From: Pseudoalteromonas sp. T1lg23B
GTDB taxonomy: Bacteria > Pseudomonadota > Gammaproteobacteria > Enterobacterales > Alteromonadaceae
Reading direction: 5' to 3'
DNA: 64,000 bases
NCBI RefSeq assembly: GCF_002964665.1
Contig: NZ_PQBZ01000042.1
Location: 617,097 to 681,096 of the forward strand
How positions within the stretch are numbered: the stretch's first letter is position 1; each line of letters starts with the position of its first letter. Below, piece by piece: positions 43,457 to 51,800 of this stretch. Below the pieces are notes generated by a model. That model had not been told where the DNA came from. It made no database searches and saw nothing but the letters and a program-made list of their open reading frames with translations. Both the position numbers and the translations under genes were made by a program.

Positions 43457-44764
43457 TTAATTTTCTTGTTTATAAACAACACCATTTTTCATCACAAAAG
43501 CAACTTTGCTTAATGCCTTAATATCTTTTTCTGGGTCTGCTTCGAGCGCGATAATATCTGCGAATTTCCCGACTTCAAGGCTGCCTAAATGCGCTTCTTG
43601 ACCAAGCAGCTTTGCCGCAGAGCGTGTAGCGCTGATTAATACTTGCTTGGGCGTCATGCCATACTTCACCATTAGTTCAGCCTCTATCGCGTTATCGCCA
43701 TGTCGTGACACACCAGAGTCTGTACCAAATGCAATATTTACTTTATTTTTTAAAGCACTGCGAAATGCTTTTTCCATTTTTGGCGCAACTTCACGGACCT
43801 TATCGGCAACCGCTTTAGGCATGTTCGGGTTGCTTAATACTTCTTCAGAAACCGTGTGGCCTGCAAGCAGCGTGGGCACCAAATAAGCGTCATGCTTTTT
43901 AAACAGCTTAATTGACTCGTCGTCTAGGTATGAGCCATGTTCTATTGAATCTACACCTGCACGCAGTGCCGCATTGATGCCACCCGTGCCATGCGCATGA
44001 GCGGCCACTTTGCGACCAAGATTGTGTGCAGCACTAACAATCGCGGTGAGTTCATCATCCGTAAGCTGTTGATTAACGCCTGCTGCGGTGTTACTCAAAA
44101 CGCCTCCAGTTGCCGTGATCTTAATCACATCTGCACCATGTTTTATGACATCACGCACTGCACGCTGACAATCATCCGCGCCGTCACACACACCCAGACT
44201 ATAGCTCATTGCCTCGGTTACATCGTGACGATAGCCATGTAAATCGGCGTGTCCACCCGTTGCTGTAACCGCATTACCTGCAGCAAAGATTCTCGGTCCA
44301 GCGATGGTTTGTGCTTCAACGGCACGTTTTAGCGGGAAGATCACTTTGTAGTTCGATCCCAAATCGCGCACTGACGTAAAACCCGCATCCAAGGTACGCT
44401 TTAAATAAGGAATTGAGTGCAAAGCATAATCGGCGTCTTCTTTAGTTAGCCAATTATGAGGATTCGCATCTTTGTCACGCTCAAAAGTCACATGTACATG
44501 CATATCTATCATGCCAGGCATCACGTAATGATTTTTCAGATCATAAACTGGCACGTCCGCCAAACCGAGTGACGTTAAAGAGCGGTAGCCCTCATGAATC
44601 GCCGATACTTTACCATCTTCAAGTACTAACGTTTGCTCAGTTAATGCATCTTGTTCGGGGTTGATCAATATCTTTGCCGCATGGATCACACCATCAACCT
44701 GAGCAAAAGCAGAAAAACTAAGCGCTAGAGTTGTTACTAGTAAACTAATATTTGTTGTTTTCAT
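43457..44764 (-). CDS. Secreted amidohydrolase, imidazolonepropionase/Xaa-Pro dipeptidase-like
   Basis: This exported metal-dependent hydrolase of 435 residues has a signal peptide (cleavage after SAFA). The binuclear metal site is complete: His89 and His91 (DMHVHV), carbamylated-type Lys215 (VIKITATGG), His256/His258 (AAHAHG), His276 (SIEHGS) and Asp349 (FGTDSG). Members of this group hydrolyse dipeptides such as Xaa-Pro or Xaa-Arg, or organophosphates; the substrate here is unknown. It is first in a unit with threonine aldolase. Confidence 0.88.
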   Translation of the reverse strand: MKTTNISLLVTTLALSFSAFAQVDGVIHAAKILINPEQDALTEQTLVLEDGKVSAIHEGYRSLTSLGLADVPVYDLKNHYVMPGMIDMHVHVTFERDKDANPHNWLTKEDADYALHSIPYLKRTLDAGFTSVRDLGSNYKVIFPLKRAVEAQTIAGPRIFAAGNAVTATGGHADLHGYRHDVTEAMSYSLGVCDGADDCQRAVRDVIKHGADVIKITATGGVLSNTAAGVNQQLTDDELTAIVSAAHNLGRKVAAHAHGTGGINAALRAGVDSIEHGSYLDDESIKLFKKHDAYLVPTLLAGHTVSEEVLSNPNMPKAVADKVREVAPKMEKAFRSALKNKVNIAFGTDSGVSRHGDNAIEAELMVKYGMTPKQVLISATRSAAKLLGQEAHLGSLEVGKFADIIALEADPEKDIKALSKVAFVMKNGVVYKQEN

Positions 44765-44857
44765 TACTTTCTCCCTTATTTCTTATGTTACCAATAGCAT
44801 ATTGCTCAATGCTAATGATGGTATTTGCGGCTAGTGACCAAAAGCATTGGATAAATT

Positions 44858-45748
44858 TCATCCGCTTGCTGCTTTGCATAGACGTCTGAGTTCATCTATG
44901 AACGTCCGTGCCGCCAATCCTAAACGGTCGCCATCATGAAAAACCAAGTATAGCGAACTGCTACGGGTTGCGTTGTGTGTTAGCGGTAAACGCTGCAAAA
45001 CCCCCTGTTCTAGCTCCGCTTCTATTGAGCTTACAGGCAACCAAGCAAATCCGAGCCCATTACAAATCATGTCAATCGAGGTTCGTAAATGGCTGACCGT
45101 CCAGCGCTGATTGGCACCAAGCCAGCCTGAGTCAGAACGCTTGGTATGAGCTGAGTCTCGCAACACAATTTGCCGATAAGACTTGAGATCCTCCAGCGTT
45201 AGTTCTCTTTGTAACAAGTGCAATGGATGTGTGGGACTTGCTACAGCTGCAAATTCAACGTGACATAAATGTTCGTTAAAACCATTGAGCAGATTGATAG
45301 GAGAAATTGCGATATCAGCCTGATTACTTTCAATGAGTTCATGAGCTCCGGTGAGAATGGATTCAATAAGTTCGACACGTAATAACGGGTACTTCTGTGA
45401 AGTGGCTTCCAACGCTTGGTACAGAATATGTTGCGCAAATACTTCATCAACAGCAATGCGCAAAGACGCTTCGACGCCTTCTGCCAAGGTATAACCAACG
45501 GCTTCCACCTTCTCAGCTTCATCTAGCAGGTAATTCGCCCGACGTAGTAACATTTCACCAGCTTCTGTCAGCTTAGTTTTTCTACCATCAACACTGAAAA
45601 CCTTCACTCCCAAAGATTGCTCAATTTTAGCCACCGCACTGTGAATACTCGACTGGCTCTTGTGGATGTGCGCTGCTGCTTGATTAAAGCCACCATGCTC
45701 GGCCACCATACGAAACATGCGCCATTGTTCAAGCGTGATTCTTAACAT
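44858..45748 (-). CDS. LysR-family transcriptional regulator
   Basis: This LysR regulator of 296 residues has an N-terminal helix-turn-helix at about 4-63 (WRMFRMVAEHGGFNQAAAHIHKSQSSIHSAVAKIEQSLG) and an effector-binding domain from residue 90 on. It is divergent from the flavin reductase gene at 45933, with 184 bases between. LysR regulators often control the divergent gene, yet that promoter also carries a SoxR-type box, so control may be shared. The inducer is unknown. Confidence 0.9.
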   Translation of the reverse strand: MLRITLEQWRMFRMVAEHGGFNQAAAHIHKSQSSIHSAVAKIEQSLGVKVFSVDGRKTKLTEAGEMLLRRANYLLDEAEKVEAVGYTLAEGVEASLRIAVDEVFAQHILYQALEATSQKYPLLRVELIESILTGAHELIESNQADIAISPINLLNGFNEHLCHVEFAAVASPTHPLHLLQRELTLEDLKSYRQIVLRDSAHTKRSDSGWLGANQRWTVSHLRTSIDMICNGLGFAWLPVSSIEAELEQGVLQRLPLTHNATRSSSLYLVFHDGDRLGLAARTFIDELRRLCKAASG

Positions 45749-45872
45749 ACTTAGTTGCTTTCCTATCGCTGCTAGTCAGTTGCCCTGTAAGTAAAGCATA
45801 TCACTTTGAAGGTAAAAACGTTTTTAGCTATTTATCCTCAAAGTTCAGTTACAAAAAAGTGTAAAATAACAC

Positions 45873-45903
45873 TTTACCTCAAGTTAAGTTGAGCTTTTAG
45901 ACT
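45873..45903 (+). promoter_or_regulatory. SoxR/MerR-type promoter for flavin reductase operon
   Basis: The promoter reads TTTACC, a 19-base spacer, TAGACT. The spacer carries ACCTCAAGTTAAGTTGAGCT, which matches the SoxR palindrome CCTCAAGTTAACTTGAGG at 16 of 18 positions. A 19-bp spacer with a centred palindrome is the hallmark of MerR-family activation. The gene start lies 30 bases downstream. Confidence 0.8.
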
Positions 45904-45932
45904 ACTCCAAGTTTCAAAAAGGAGTACATACT

Positions 45933-46484
45933 ATGCGTAAAACTGTTATTTTATTTTCTAGCGCCAATCAAACAGGCAACACCTACCAACTGGTCAAACT
46001 CGTGTTGGCAAAACTACCCAAAGAACAGGTGAAGTTTATCGAAATAGACCCTCTCACATTTAGCGATTACAACTACGACAACCACTATCCTCAAGATGAC
46101 TTTTACACGATTGCACAAGCACTTGAGTGGGCAGATAACATTGTTTTCGCCTCTCCCATCTACTGGCATGGAGTCACATCGAACATGAAGCGACTCATTG
46201 ACCGTATGACTGAACTCACTGAAAATCTCGCCGTTAAGCACATTGGTAAAGGACTGAAAAACAAGCATGGCTTTGTACTGACTACTTCAGCCCACACTCA
46301 CCCCTGCGAAGTTTTTACAGGCTTTTTTGAGCGCTTATTTAGCTATTTTGATATTACACACTCAGGGCTGGTTCATGCGCCATGCAACGAAGGATTCAAG
46401 ATGGAGCAAAATGAAGTAGCTCATTTAATCGCGCAGCTCCAAGCGCCACATACGGTAGACAATTGCAAACAGGCTATCGCTTAA
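45933..46484 (+). CDS. NAD(P)H-dependent FMN reductase / flavodoxin-fold quinone reductase
   Basis: This flavodoxin-fold protein of 183 residues has phosphate-binding loop SSANQTGNTYQLV near the N-terminus and the FMN-binding motif FASPIYWHGVTSNMKRLIDR. It should reduce flavin or a quinone with NAD(P)H in the cytoplasm. AAGGAG lies 8 bases before the ATG. It is first in an operon with a questin oxidase family gene and is expressed from a SoxR-type promoter. It may supply reduced flavin to that oxygenase or reduce redox-cycling quinones directly. Confidence 0.88.
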   Translation: MRKTVILFSSANQTGNTYQLVKLVLAKLPKEQVKFIEIDPLTFSDYNYDNHYPQDDFYTIAQALEWADNIVFASPIYWHGVTSNMKRLIDRMTELTENLAVKHIGKGLKNKHGFVLTTSAHTHPCEVFTGFFERLFSYFDITHSGLVHAPCNEGFKMEQNEVAHLIAQLQAPHTVDNCKQAIA

Positions 46485-46502
46485 TAAAAGGATGACAACA
46501 CC

Positions 46503-47489
46503 ATGAATAATAAGGATACACTCAGGCAATTGTTAGTTCAGCTTGAAGATTATCAGCCGCTTTATTCAGACCGCATGGCCTCCCACTTGCCTATGGTGTT
46601 GTCTGCTCTCAGTTATCTTGGGGCAACAGCTGAACACCTCGCACACTTCTACCACAGTGATATTACGTCACTGCAAAAAAGAACATCACCTAGAACGGTC
46701 GTTCACTTGTCTGATTTTCGTCAACACTTGGGCAGTAGCGCCCACTATGAGCACTACTTAGCTTATTTTCAAACCCAAGTATCACAATTTGGCGTATCGT
46801 ATACTTTGCGCCAAACGTTAGATGCGCTCATCAAAGGCGTGAGTGCTTCTGCGTTCCATGCTTTGATCCGCCTTGCCTATGCGCTGGACTTTAACCACCA
46901 GCAAGAGGTCGTCATCGCGCTGTCCTATTGGTGCTGTGAATACCAACCGTTTAGCGTGTCTGATGAGGTAACGGAAGAGACTATGGATGAGACACTAAAA
47001 AGGCTCTCTAAAATAGGCGAACAACATGTATTTTCACCTGGGATCATTGTGGATCGTATGGATGAAATATCGCACCAAATTGCAGAGCTAACACTCGCTA
47101 TTCAGCCAAAGGAGATTGATATTAACTCCCTGAGAAGGTTCTGCTTAAGACATTTTTACCAGCACAATGATTTTACGCTGTTACACACAGTAACTGGCTG
47201 CCACGCGTTCGAACGTATATTACCGTATATCAGAGATAAAGATGCAGCGCTAAGATATATGTGGCAAGCCATCGTCATGGCTTGCTTAAGTACAGGGCTC
47301 AATTTCTCACAAAATGAAAAATATCCACTTAACACTGAGCAAGGTGACTTCTCTCCTTTGGTAGCCGCCGCGCTTAAGTCAAATAATGACCATATGATTA
47401 AGCTGATATACACGTGTTTACGTGATTTCAAAAAGTACGGCGAACCCATTTATTACACATTGGCTAAACGAGCTGCCTATGAGCTATGA
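46503..47489 (+). CDS. Questin oxidase family protein (DUF4243)
   Basis: This protein of 328 residues resembles the questin oxidase/DUF4243 family, mostly alpha-helical, with the typical HLPMVLSALSYLGATAEHLAHFY start and GVSASAFHALIRLAYALDF. In fungi the named member opens an anthraquinone ring by a Baeyer-Villiger-type oxygenation using NADPH. The bacterial substrate is unknown. It begins 18 bases after the flavin reductase gene, so the two are co-transcribed, suggesting an oxygenase plus reductant pair acting on an aromatic or quinone compound. Confidence 0.8.
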   Translation: MNNKDTLRQLLVQLEDYQPLYSDRMASHLPMVLSALSYLGATAEHLAHFYHSDITSLQKRTSPRTVVHLSDFRQHLGSSAHYEHYLAYFQTQVSQFGVSYTLRQTLDALIKGVSASAFHALIRLAYALDFNHQQEVVIALSYWCCEYQPFSVSDEVTEETMDETLKRLSKIGEQHVFSPGIIVDRMDEISHQIAELTLAIQPKEIDINSLRRFCLRHFYQHNDFTLLHTVTGCHAFERILPYIRDKDAALRYMWQAIVMACLSTGLNFSQNEKYPLNTEQGDFSPLVAAALKSNNDHMIKLIYTCLRDFKKYGEPIYYTLAKRAAYEL

Positions 47490-47589
47490 GTCACATCTAC
47501 ATGGGCGCAAGTAGCGCTTTACTATATTTACTGAACCCAGTAATTTGATAGGAATTATATTTTGATTCGCAGAAATTAAGGATAGCACA

Positions 47590-48171
47590 ATGGCCCACCC
47601 CCCTCTTTCACTTAGCTGTCAATGTAACAAGGTCACGGCAAGTATTGCGCCGATATCACCTAAGGTCGCCAATCATCTGGTGTGTTATTGCCGCGATTGC
47701 CAGCAATTTGCCCATGCACTCAAGCGTACAGATGACGTCTTAAATGCCTATGGTGGTACTGAAATCGTGCAGGTCCCTATCGCTGACTTTAATGTACTTG
47801 ACGGAGAGGAGCACATTGCTTGTTTAAAACTGAGCGACAAGGGTTTACATCGTTGGTATGCCAAGTGCTGTAATACCCCGATTGGCAATACATTATCCGC
47901 TAGCTGGCCATTCATTGGCGTTATCCGCAGCTTTATTAATGATCAAGCGTTGGATGAAAAAGCAGGCACCATCAAAGGCTCTGTACATTTGAAAGATGCC
48001 ACAGGACTCGTACCCGATGAGTTGTTGGGGCCGCAAGGTCATAAACGTTTGATGCTCGCCACTTTGGTTAAATTAGCCTGTTGGAAGCTAAAACAAAAAC
48101 ACACTCCAAACTGCTTGTTTAACAAAGATGGTACACCCATAGTGACCCCACACATTCATCAAGCACACTAA
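47590..48171 (+). CDS. DUF6151/GFA-like zinc protein
   Basis: This protein of 193 residues is related to the glutathione-dependent formaldehyde-activating (GFA) fold. Its zinc cysteines are visible: CQC near the N-terminus, CYCRDCQQF, and KCCNTPIGN. This matches the DUF6151 group. The enzymatic role is unknown; GFA relatives act on small S-conjugates. AAGGA precedes the ATG. It lies 100 bases after the questin oxidase gene on the same strand and may belong to the same unit. It is convergent with a cupin gene, overlapping it by 4 bases. Confidence 0.75.
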   Translation: MAHPPLSLSCQCNKVTASIAPISPKVANHLVCYCRDCQQFAHALKRTDDVLNAYGGTEIVQVPIADFNVLDGEEHIACLKLSDKGLHRWYAKCCNTPIGNTLSASWPFIGVIRSFINDQALDEKAGTIKGSVHLKDATGLVPDELLGPQGHKRLMLATLVKLACWKLKQKHTPNCLFNKDGTPIVTPHIHQAH

Positions 48172-48186
48172 TGAGTGTGTTTGATG
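48157..48186. terminator. Hairpin across converging gene ends
   Basis: The stem CATCAAGCACACT / AGTGTGTTTGATG (loop AATG, one G-T wobble) covers the stop codons of both convergent genes. It probably acts as a shared bidirectional terminator despite a short T-run. Confidence 0.55.
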
Positions 48187-48659
48187 CTTAGTGGCTGACC
48201 GACTACGCCAGCATAAAAAACAAGGATCTCAACAGGTTCATCACCGTTATTTTTGCCTTCATGCCACTTATCAACCAACTCCACGATTGCATCGCCCGGT
48301 GCGAGTTTAAGCACTTCACCTTGTTCAGAAGTCACCGTCAAGTTACCTTTGAGCATGACACCGGCATTAATCATCGGATGTTTGTGCGCTGTCACACTTG
48401 CTCCTGCGGGTACAACCACCTTCAAAATAGTCACTTCTGGTTGGCCTTCTGGATAACTGGGTAGTAAATCGCCATTCCAGCTTTTGGTGCTTTTAGTCAC
48501 GACGCTAAATGACACTGAGTTAGTTGTATTCGCCAGCTCTGGAGCGGCACTCGCAACTCCCCCTAACATTAACGAACCTATTGCTATTGTCCTGACAATC
48601 GTATTAATCACGTCTTGATACCTACTCTTTTGAAACTGATTATAATTTTTTCTTAGCAT
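48168..48659 (-). CDS. Exported cupin-domain protein
   Basis: This protein of 163 residues has an N-terminal export signal (GSLMLGGVASA) and a single cupin barrel. The metal motif is in AGASVTAHKHPMINAGVMLKG (HxH plus Glu/other) and the second conserved block is in DKWHEGKNNGD. Periplasmic cupins of this sort bind a metal, but the substrate is unknown. The ATG at 48659 was chosen; an ATG at 48686 would add nine residues. It is convergent with the DUF6151 gene. Confidence 0.75.
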   Translation of the reverse strand: MLRKNYNQFQKSRYQDVINTIVRTIAIGSLMLGGVASAAPELANTTNSVSFSVVTKSTKSWNGDLLPSYPEGQPEVTILKVVVPAGASVTAHKHPMINAGVMLKGNLTVTSEQGEVLKLAPGDAIVELVDKWHEGKNNGDEPVEILVFYAGVVGQPLSIKHTH

Positions 48660-48775
48660 ATAGCATTCTTGGCCGTTAAAGCACACCCTTTTGCATACAT
48701 TGTGAGGCTAAATGATGTCTCTAAATGCACATTTCACGCTTTACCATTATTTTGCTCAACTCATACAAAAACCCC

Positions 48776-48806
48776 TTTACCTCAAGTTAACTTGAGGTTT
48801 TATAGT
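48776..48806 (+). promoter_or_regulatory. SoxR-type promoter with perfect palindrome
   Basis: The promoter reads TTTACC, a 19-base spacer, TATAGT. The box at 48779-48798 is ACCTCAAGTTAACTTGAGGT, a perfect palindrome identical in its 18-base core to the SoxR site of the enterobacterial soxS promoter as I know it. It drives the 27-codon ORF and the VOC gene. No soxR gene is in the window. Confidence 0.88.
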
Positions 48807-48833
48807 TAACGTACATCACTACAGGAGGTACGT

Positions 48834-48917
48834 ATGAACACACTCAATCTACCAATAGATCACGCCTTACTCAGCAAAATCTTTGAGCTTTTAACCAATA
48901 CAATGAAAAATAAATAG
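48834..48917 (+). CDS. 27-residue small protein under SoxR-type promoter
   Basis: A short frame begins MNTLNLPIDHALLSKIFELL and ends TNTMKNK. AGGAGGT, close to a perfect ribosome site, lies 5 bases before the ATG. It is the first frame after a SoxR-type promoter and ends 9 bases before the VOC gene. It is mostly a potential amphipathic helix with no secretion signal. It may be a real small protein or a leader that couples translation to the next gene. Confidence 0.55.
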   Translation: MNTLNLPIDHALLSKIFELLTNTMKNK

Positions 48918-48926
48918 GAGCGAACT

Positions 48927-49343
48927 ATGCGTTTGGAACATGTGAATCTAGTCATTACCAATATGAAAAAATCTCTGCACTTTTATCAAGCTGCATTCCC
49001 CCATTGGCACGTTCGCAGTGAAGGCCATGGTGAGTGGTATGGAAAAGCGCGACACTGGCTACACTTTGGCGATGACTATAACTACATTGCTTTTAGCGAT
49101 CATGGCGAAGGCGAAAACCGCAAATTAGAGGGCCACCAAACGGGTCTCGGCCACTTCGCTTTTGTGGTCAACAACCTCAGCGCACTTGTCGAAAGAATGA
49201 AGCTCGCTGGCTACTTCGTTGATAAGGGCAGTAACGACAATCCATTTCGCCACAACGTCTATTTTATCGACCCAGACGGGTTTGAAGTGGAGTTTGTAGA
49301 ATACTTTAGCGATCTACCACATGAGCGAAATAATGATGATTAG
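48927..49343 (+). CDS. VOC-family (glyoxalase/dioxygenase-fold) protein
   Basis: This metal-dependent vicinal-oxygen-chelate protein of 138 residues begins MRLEHVNLVITNMKKSLHFY. His5 and later HFAFVVNNLSALV and FIDPDGFEVEFVEYF are the usual metal-ligand and substrate segments. The family includes glyoxalases, ring-cleaving dioxygenases and antibiotic-resistance proteins. Under a SoxR-type promoter it may act on an electrophile or redox-active aromatic compound. AGGAG precedes the ATG and overlaps the end of the small upstream ORF. Confidence 0.85.
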   Translation: MRLEHVNLVITNMKKSLHFYQAAFPHWHVRSEGHGEWYGKARHWLHFGDDYNYIAFSDHGEGENRKLEGHQTGLGHFAFVVNNLSALVERMKLAGYFVDKGSNDNPFRHNVYFIDPDGFEVEFVEYFSDLPHERNNDD

Positions 49344-49380
49344 CAATGCACAGTGGTGCAGACGTATCAATCTGACTAAC

Positions 49381-49413
49381 AAAACTCGTTAGGTTAACCT
49401 CAACCTAACGAGT
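49381..49413. terminator. Bidirectional-type terminator
   Basis: A perfect 12-bp stem ACTCGTTAGGTT / AACCTAACGAGT with a 6-base loop lies between convergent genes. The left A-run gives a U-run on the minus transcript, so it mainly ends the symporter unit. Confidence 0.8.
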
Positions 49414-49440
49414 ACAACATCCGGTTTTCTTCAAACTCGG

Positions 49441-50850
49441 TTATTTATCCCACACGCCGGGCTCACATTGACCCTGAACTTTAACTAATGCCGCATTAAA
49501 TTCAGGCTCTTTTTGTTGTTTTCGCTGCGCATGGTAATCCTTGTTGAGTGCAACAACGGTTGGCGTCAATTGTATAATGGCAAATATGTTGACCAGCGTC
49601 ATAAGCCCCAAAGCCATATCAGCCAAACTCCACACTTCTTTGAGCGTCGCTGTTGCGCCCCACAACATCATGCCTAAATAAAGCGCGGTGTAGATACCGC
49701 GTCCCAGTTTATTATCGAGCTTAAACAGGTGTAGGTTACTTTCTGCGTAGGCAAAGTTGGCCACCACGGAGGTAAAGGCAAACAAGGTGATCGCTGCGGC
49801 AACAAAGTACACGCCACCTTGCGCTAAATGTGCGGTCATTGCGCTTTGGGTCAACCGGATCCCTTCCATTTCTCCACTGATATCCACGTCAGCCAATAAA
49901 ATAATGACTGCGGTACAACTGCACAACACTATGGTGTCAAAAAATACCCCTAACATTTGGATATAACCCTGAGTAACCGGGTGATTGGGCACAGGGCTAG
50001 CAGCGCCTGATGCGTGCGGCACACTACCGGCTCCCGCTTCGTTGGAATATAAACCACGTTGGATACCGTTTTTAATCGCCGCCCCCATGGCGCCAGCTCC
50101 GGCTTCTTGTAGACCAAAAGCACTGAGTATAATGTCTTTGATCATCGCTGGCACTTCACTGAAATTGATCAGGGTGATCAATACCGCCGCCGAGACAAAC
50201 ACTATCCCCATCACGGGCACTACACGCTCAGCAAAACGTGCGATTGCCTTAAAGCCCCCCATGATGATGGACCCTGCCAACACTGTGATCACAATGCCCG
50301 AATACAAAGGCGGAATATCAAAGGCAAATGACAGCGCATCTGTGATGGTGTTCGTTTGCATGGCACTAAAACTAAAGCCGTAACCCAAAAATAAACAGAT
50401 GGCAAACACAATGGCCAACCAGCGTTTGTTGAGTCCTAACTGAATGTAATAGGCTGGGCCACCACGAAACTCCCCTTGGCTGTCACGCACCTTATAAACT
50501 TGGCCGAGTACGCTCTCAGCAAAGCCTGTAGCCATACCAAGCAGCGCAATAACCCACATCCAAAAAATAGCGCCACTGCCCCCCAGTGAGATGGCCACAG
50601 CAACCCCTGCTAAATTCCCCGTTCCAACCCGAGCAGATAGGCCGGTACACAACGCTTGAAAGGAACTCACTTCTTGAGTGCTGGCCTTAGTGCTACCTTT
50701 GAGCAGCGTAAACATGTGAGTGAACTGGCGTAATTGAATTAGCCCTAGACGAGTCGAAAACCACACCCCAGCAAATAGCAGAATATAAATCAGGAGTTGG
50801 CCTTCTCCCCATAATAAGGCATTAACGCTGCCAATCACTTCACTCACCAT
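49441..50850 (-). CDS. Alanine/glycine:cation symporter (AGCS family)
   Basis: This inner-membrane sodium- or proton-coupled amino-acid symporter of 469 residues has about eleven helices. Family blocks are visible: LSARVGTGNLAGVAVAISLGG, GGPAYYIQLGL, and RGLYSNEAGAGSVPHASGAA. The exact amino acid is uncertain. It is the last gene of a unit with ornithine cyclodeaminase and citrulline hydrolase (42 bases after ctlX), so it may import a related amino acid or export alanine. AGGAGT lies before the ATG. Confidence 0.92.
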   Translation of the reverse strand: MVSEVIGSVNALLWGEGQLLIYILLFAGVWFSTRLGLIQLRQFTHMFTLLKGSTKASTQEVSSFQALCTGLSARVGTGNLAGVAVAISLGGSGAIFWMWVIALLGMATGFAESVLGQVYKVRDSQGEFRGGPAYYIQLGLNKRWLAIVFAICLFLGYGFSFSAMQTNTITDALSFAFDIPPLYSGIVITVLAGSIIMGGFKAIARFAERVVPVMGIVFVSAAVLITLINFSEVPAMIKDIILSAFGLQEAGAGAMGAAIKNGIQRGLYSNEAGAGSVPHASGAASPVPNHPVTQGYIQMLGVFFDTIVLCSCTAVIILLADVDISGEMEGIRLTQSAMTAHLAQGGVYFVAAAITLFAFTSVVANFAYAESNLHLFKLDNKLGRGIYTALYLGMMLWGATATLKEVWSLADMALGLMTLVNIFAIIQLTPTVVALNKDYHAQRKQQKEPEFNAALVKVQGQCEPGVWDK

Positions 50851-50891
50851 AATAGACTCCTGTTGTGCACCACTAAGTGCTTTTGTTGTTA

Positions 50892-51800
50892 TTATCTTTT
50901 TTGCAAATGTACACCACCGAGCATACAGCGGATCGAGCCACCAGCCGCCTCAAGTGTGGGTATTGCCATGGGCATAAGTTTAGCTGAGCGCTCAATCACT
51001 TCTTTTTGCGCATCGGTGAGCGCGTCAAATGCCGTTTGTGACAGCGCCAGTAAACGCCCATCGCGGCCTTGTAGCTCTAATGCGTTACCACAAAATTGAG
51101 CGATTTGCGCTTGGGTTAACGCAATCACCGGTTTATTTTGTTGAGCAAAGCGTTTTTCTAGGTCGGTTCGTTGGTTTTTTGCCACCATATCCAAGCAAAT
51201 CATCACAAACTCGCTAGCGACACACATCAAAACATTGGTGTGATATACCGCAACCCCCTGATCATCAAACGCGTTAAATACCACTGGCTCGTAACCAATC
51301 TGCTTACAAACCTGTGCAACTAACTTAGCACATGTACGCTTTGACTCAACCGCATAAGCAACTTTGTGGATATGATCCATCACCATCGAGCCCGTTCCCT
51401 CTAGAAATAACTCACTGTCAGCTAAGCGACTTAAATCGGTAATGGATTCAACCTGATATTGTGTTTTGAAAACATCGATCACGTCTGCGCGGCGCTCCAT
51501 ACGACGGTTGGGCGCATACATAGGATATATTAACAACTGCCCATCCCCATGGGTTGAAAACCAGTTATTGGGAAAAACAGAATCAGGTGTAAGTTGGCTT
51601 TCATCCTCAAACAAATGCACAGTGACCCCCGCATCCGAGAGAGCTTGAGCCACACTGCTCACCTCTTGATACGCACGCTGACTAACATATTGACTGTCAG
51701 CCACAACCTGATAGGCATTATCTTGCATCGTTTGTGGGTTCGACACAAAGTGATGAGGACGAACCATCACCACGGCGTTGGGAGTTTGAAGTGGTTTCAT
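50892..51800 (-). CDS. ctlX: Citrulline utilization hydrolase CtlX
   Basis: This guanidino-group-modifying-enzyme family protein of 302 residues hydrolyses citrulline to ornithine, carbon dioxide and ammonia. It starts MKPLQTPNAVVMVRPHHFVSN; HGDGQLLIYPM, LEGTGSMVMDH, VYHTNVLMCV and the nucleophile Cys292 in GGSIRCMLGGV are all present, the last three being the Glu, His and Cys positions of the catalytic set. It overlaps the ornithine cyclodeaminase gene by 4 bases, so citrulline can be turned into ornithine and then proline. Confidence 0.9.
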   Translation of the reverse strand: MKPLQTPNAVVMVRPHHFVSNPQTMQDNAYQVVADSQYVSQRAYQEVSSVAQALSDAGVTVHLFEDESQLTPDSVFPNNWFSTHGDGQLLIYPMYAPNRRMERRADVIDVFKTQYQVESITDLSRLADSELFLEGTGSMVMDHIHKVAYAVESKRTCAKLVAQVCKQIGYEPVVFNAFDDQGVAVYHTNVLMCVASEFVMICLDMVAKNQRTDLEKRFAQQNKPVIALTQAQIAQFCGNALELQGRDGRLLALSQTAFDALTDAQKEVIERSAKLMPMAIPTLEAAGGSIRCMLGGVHLQKR

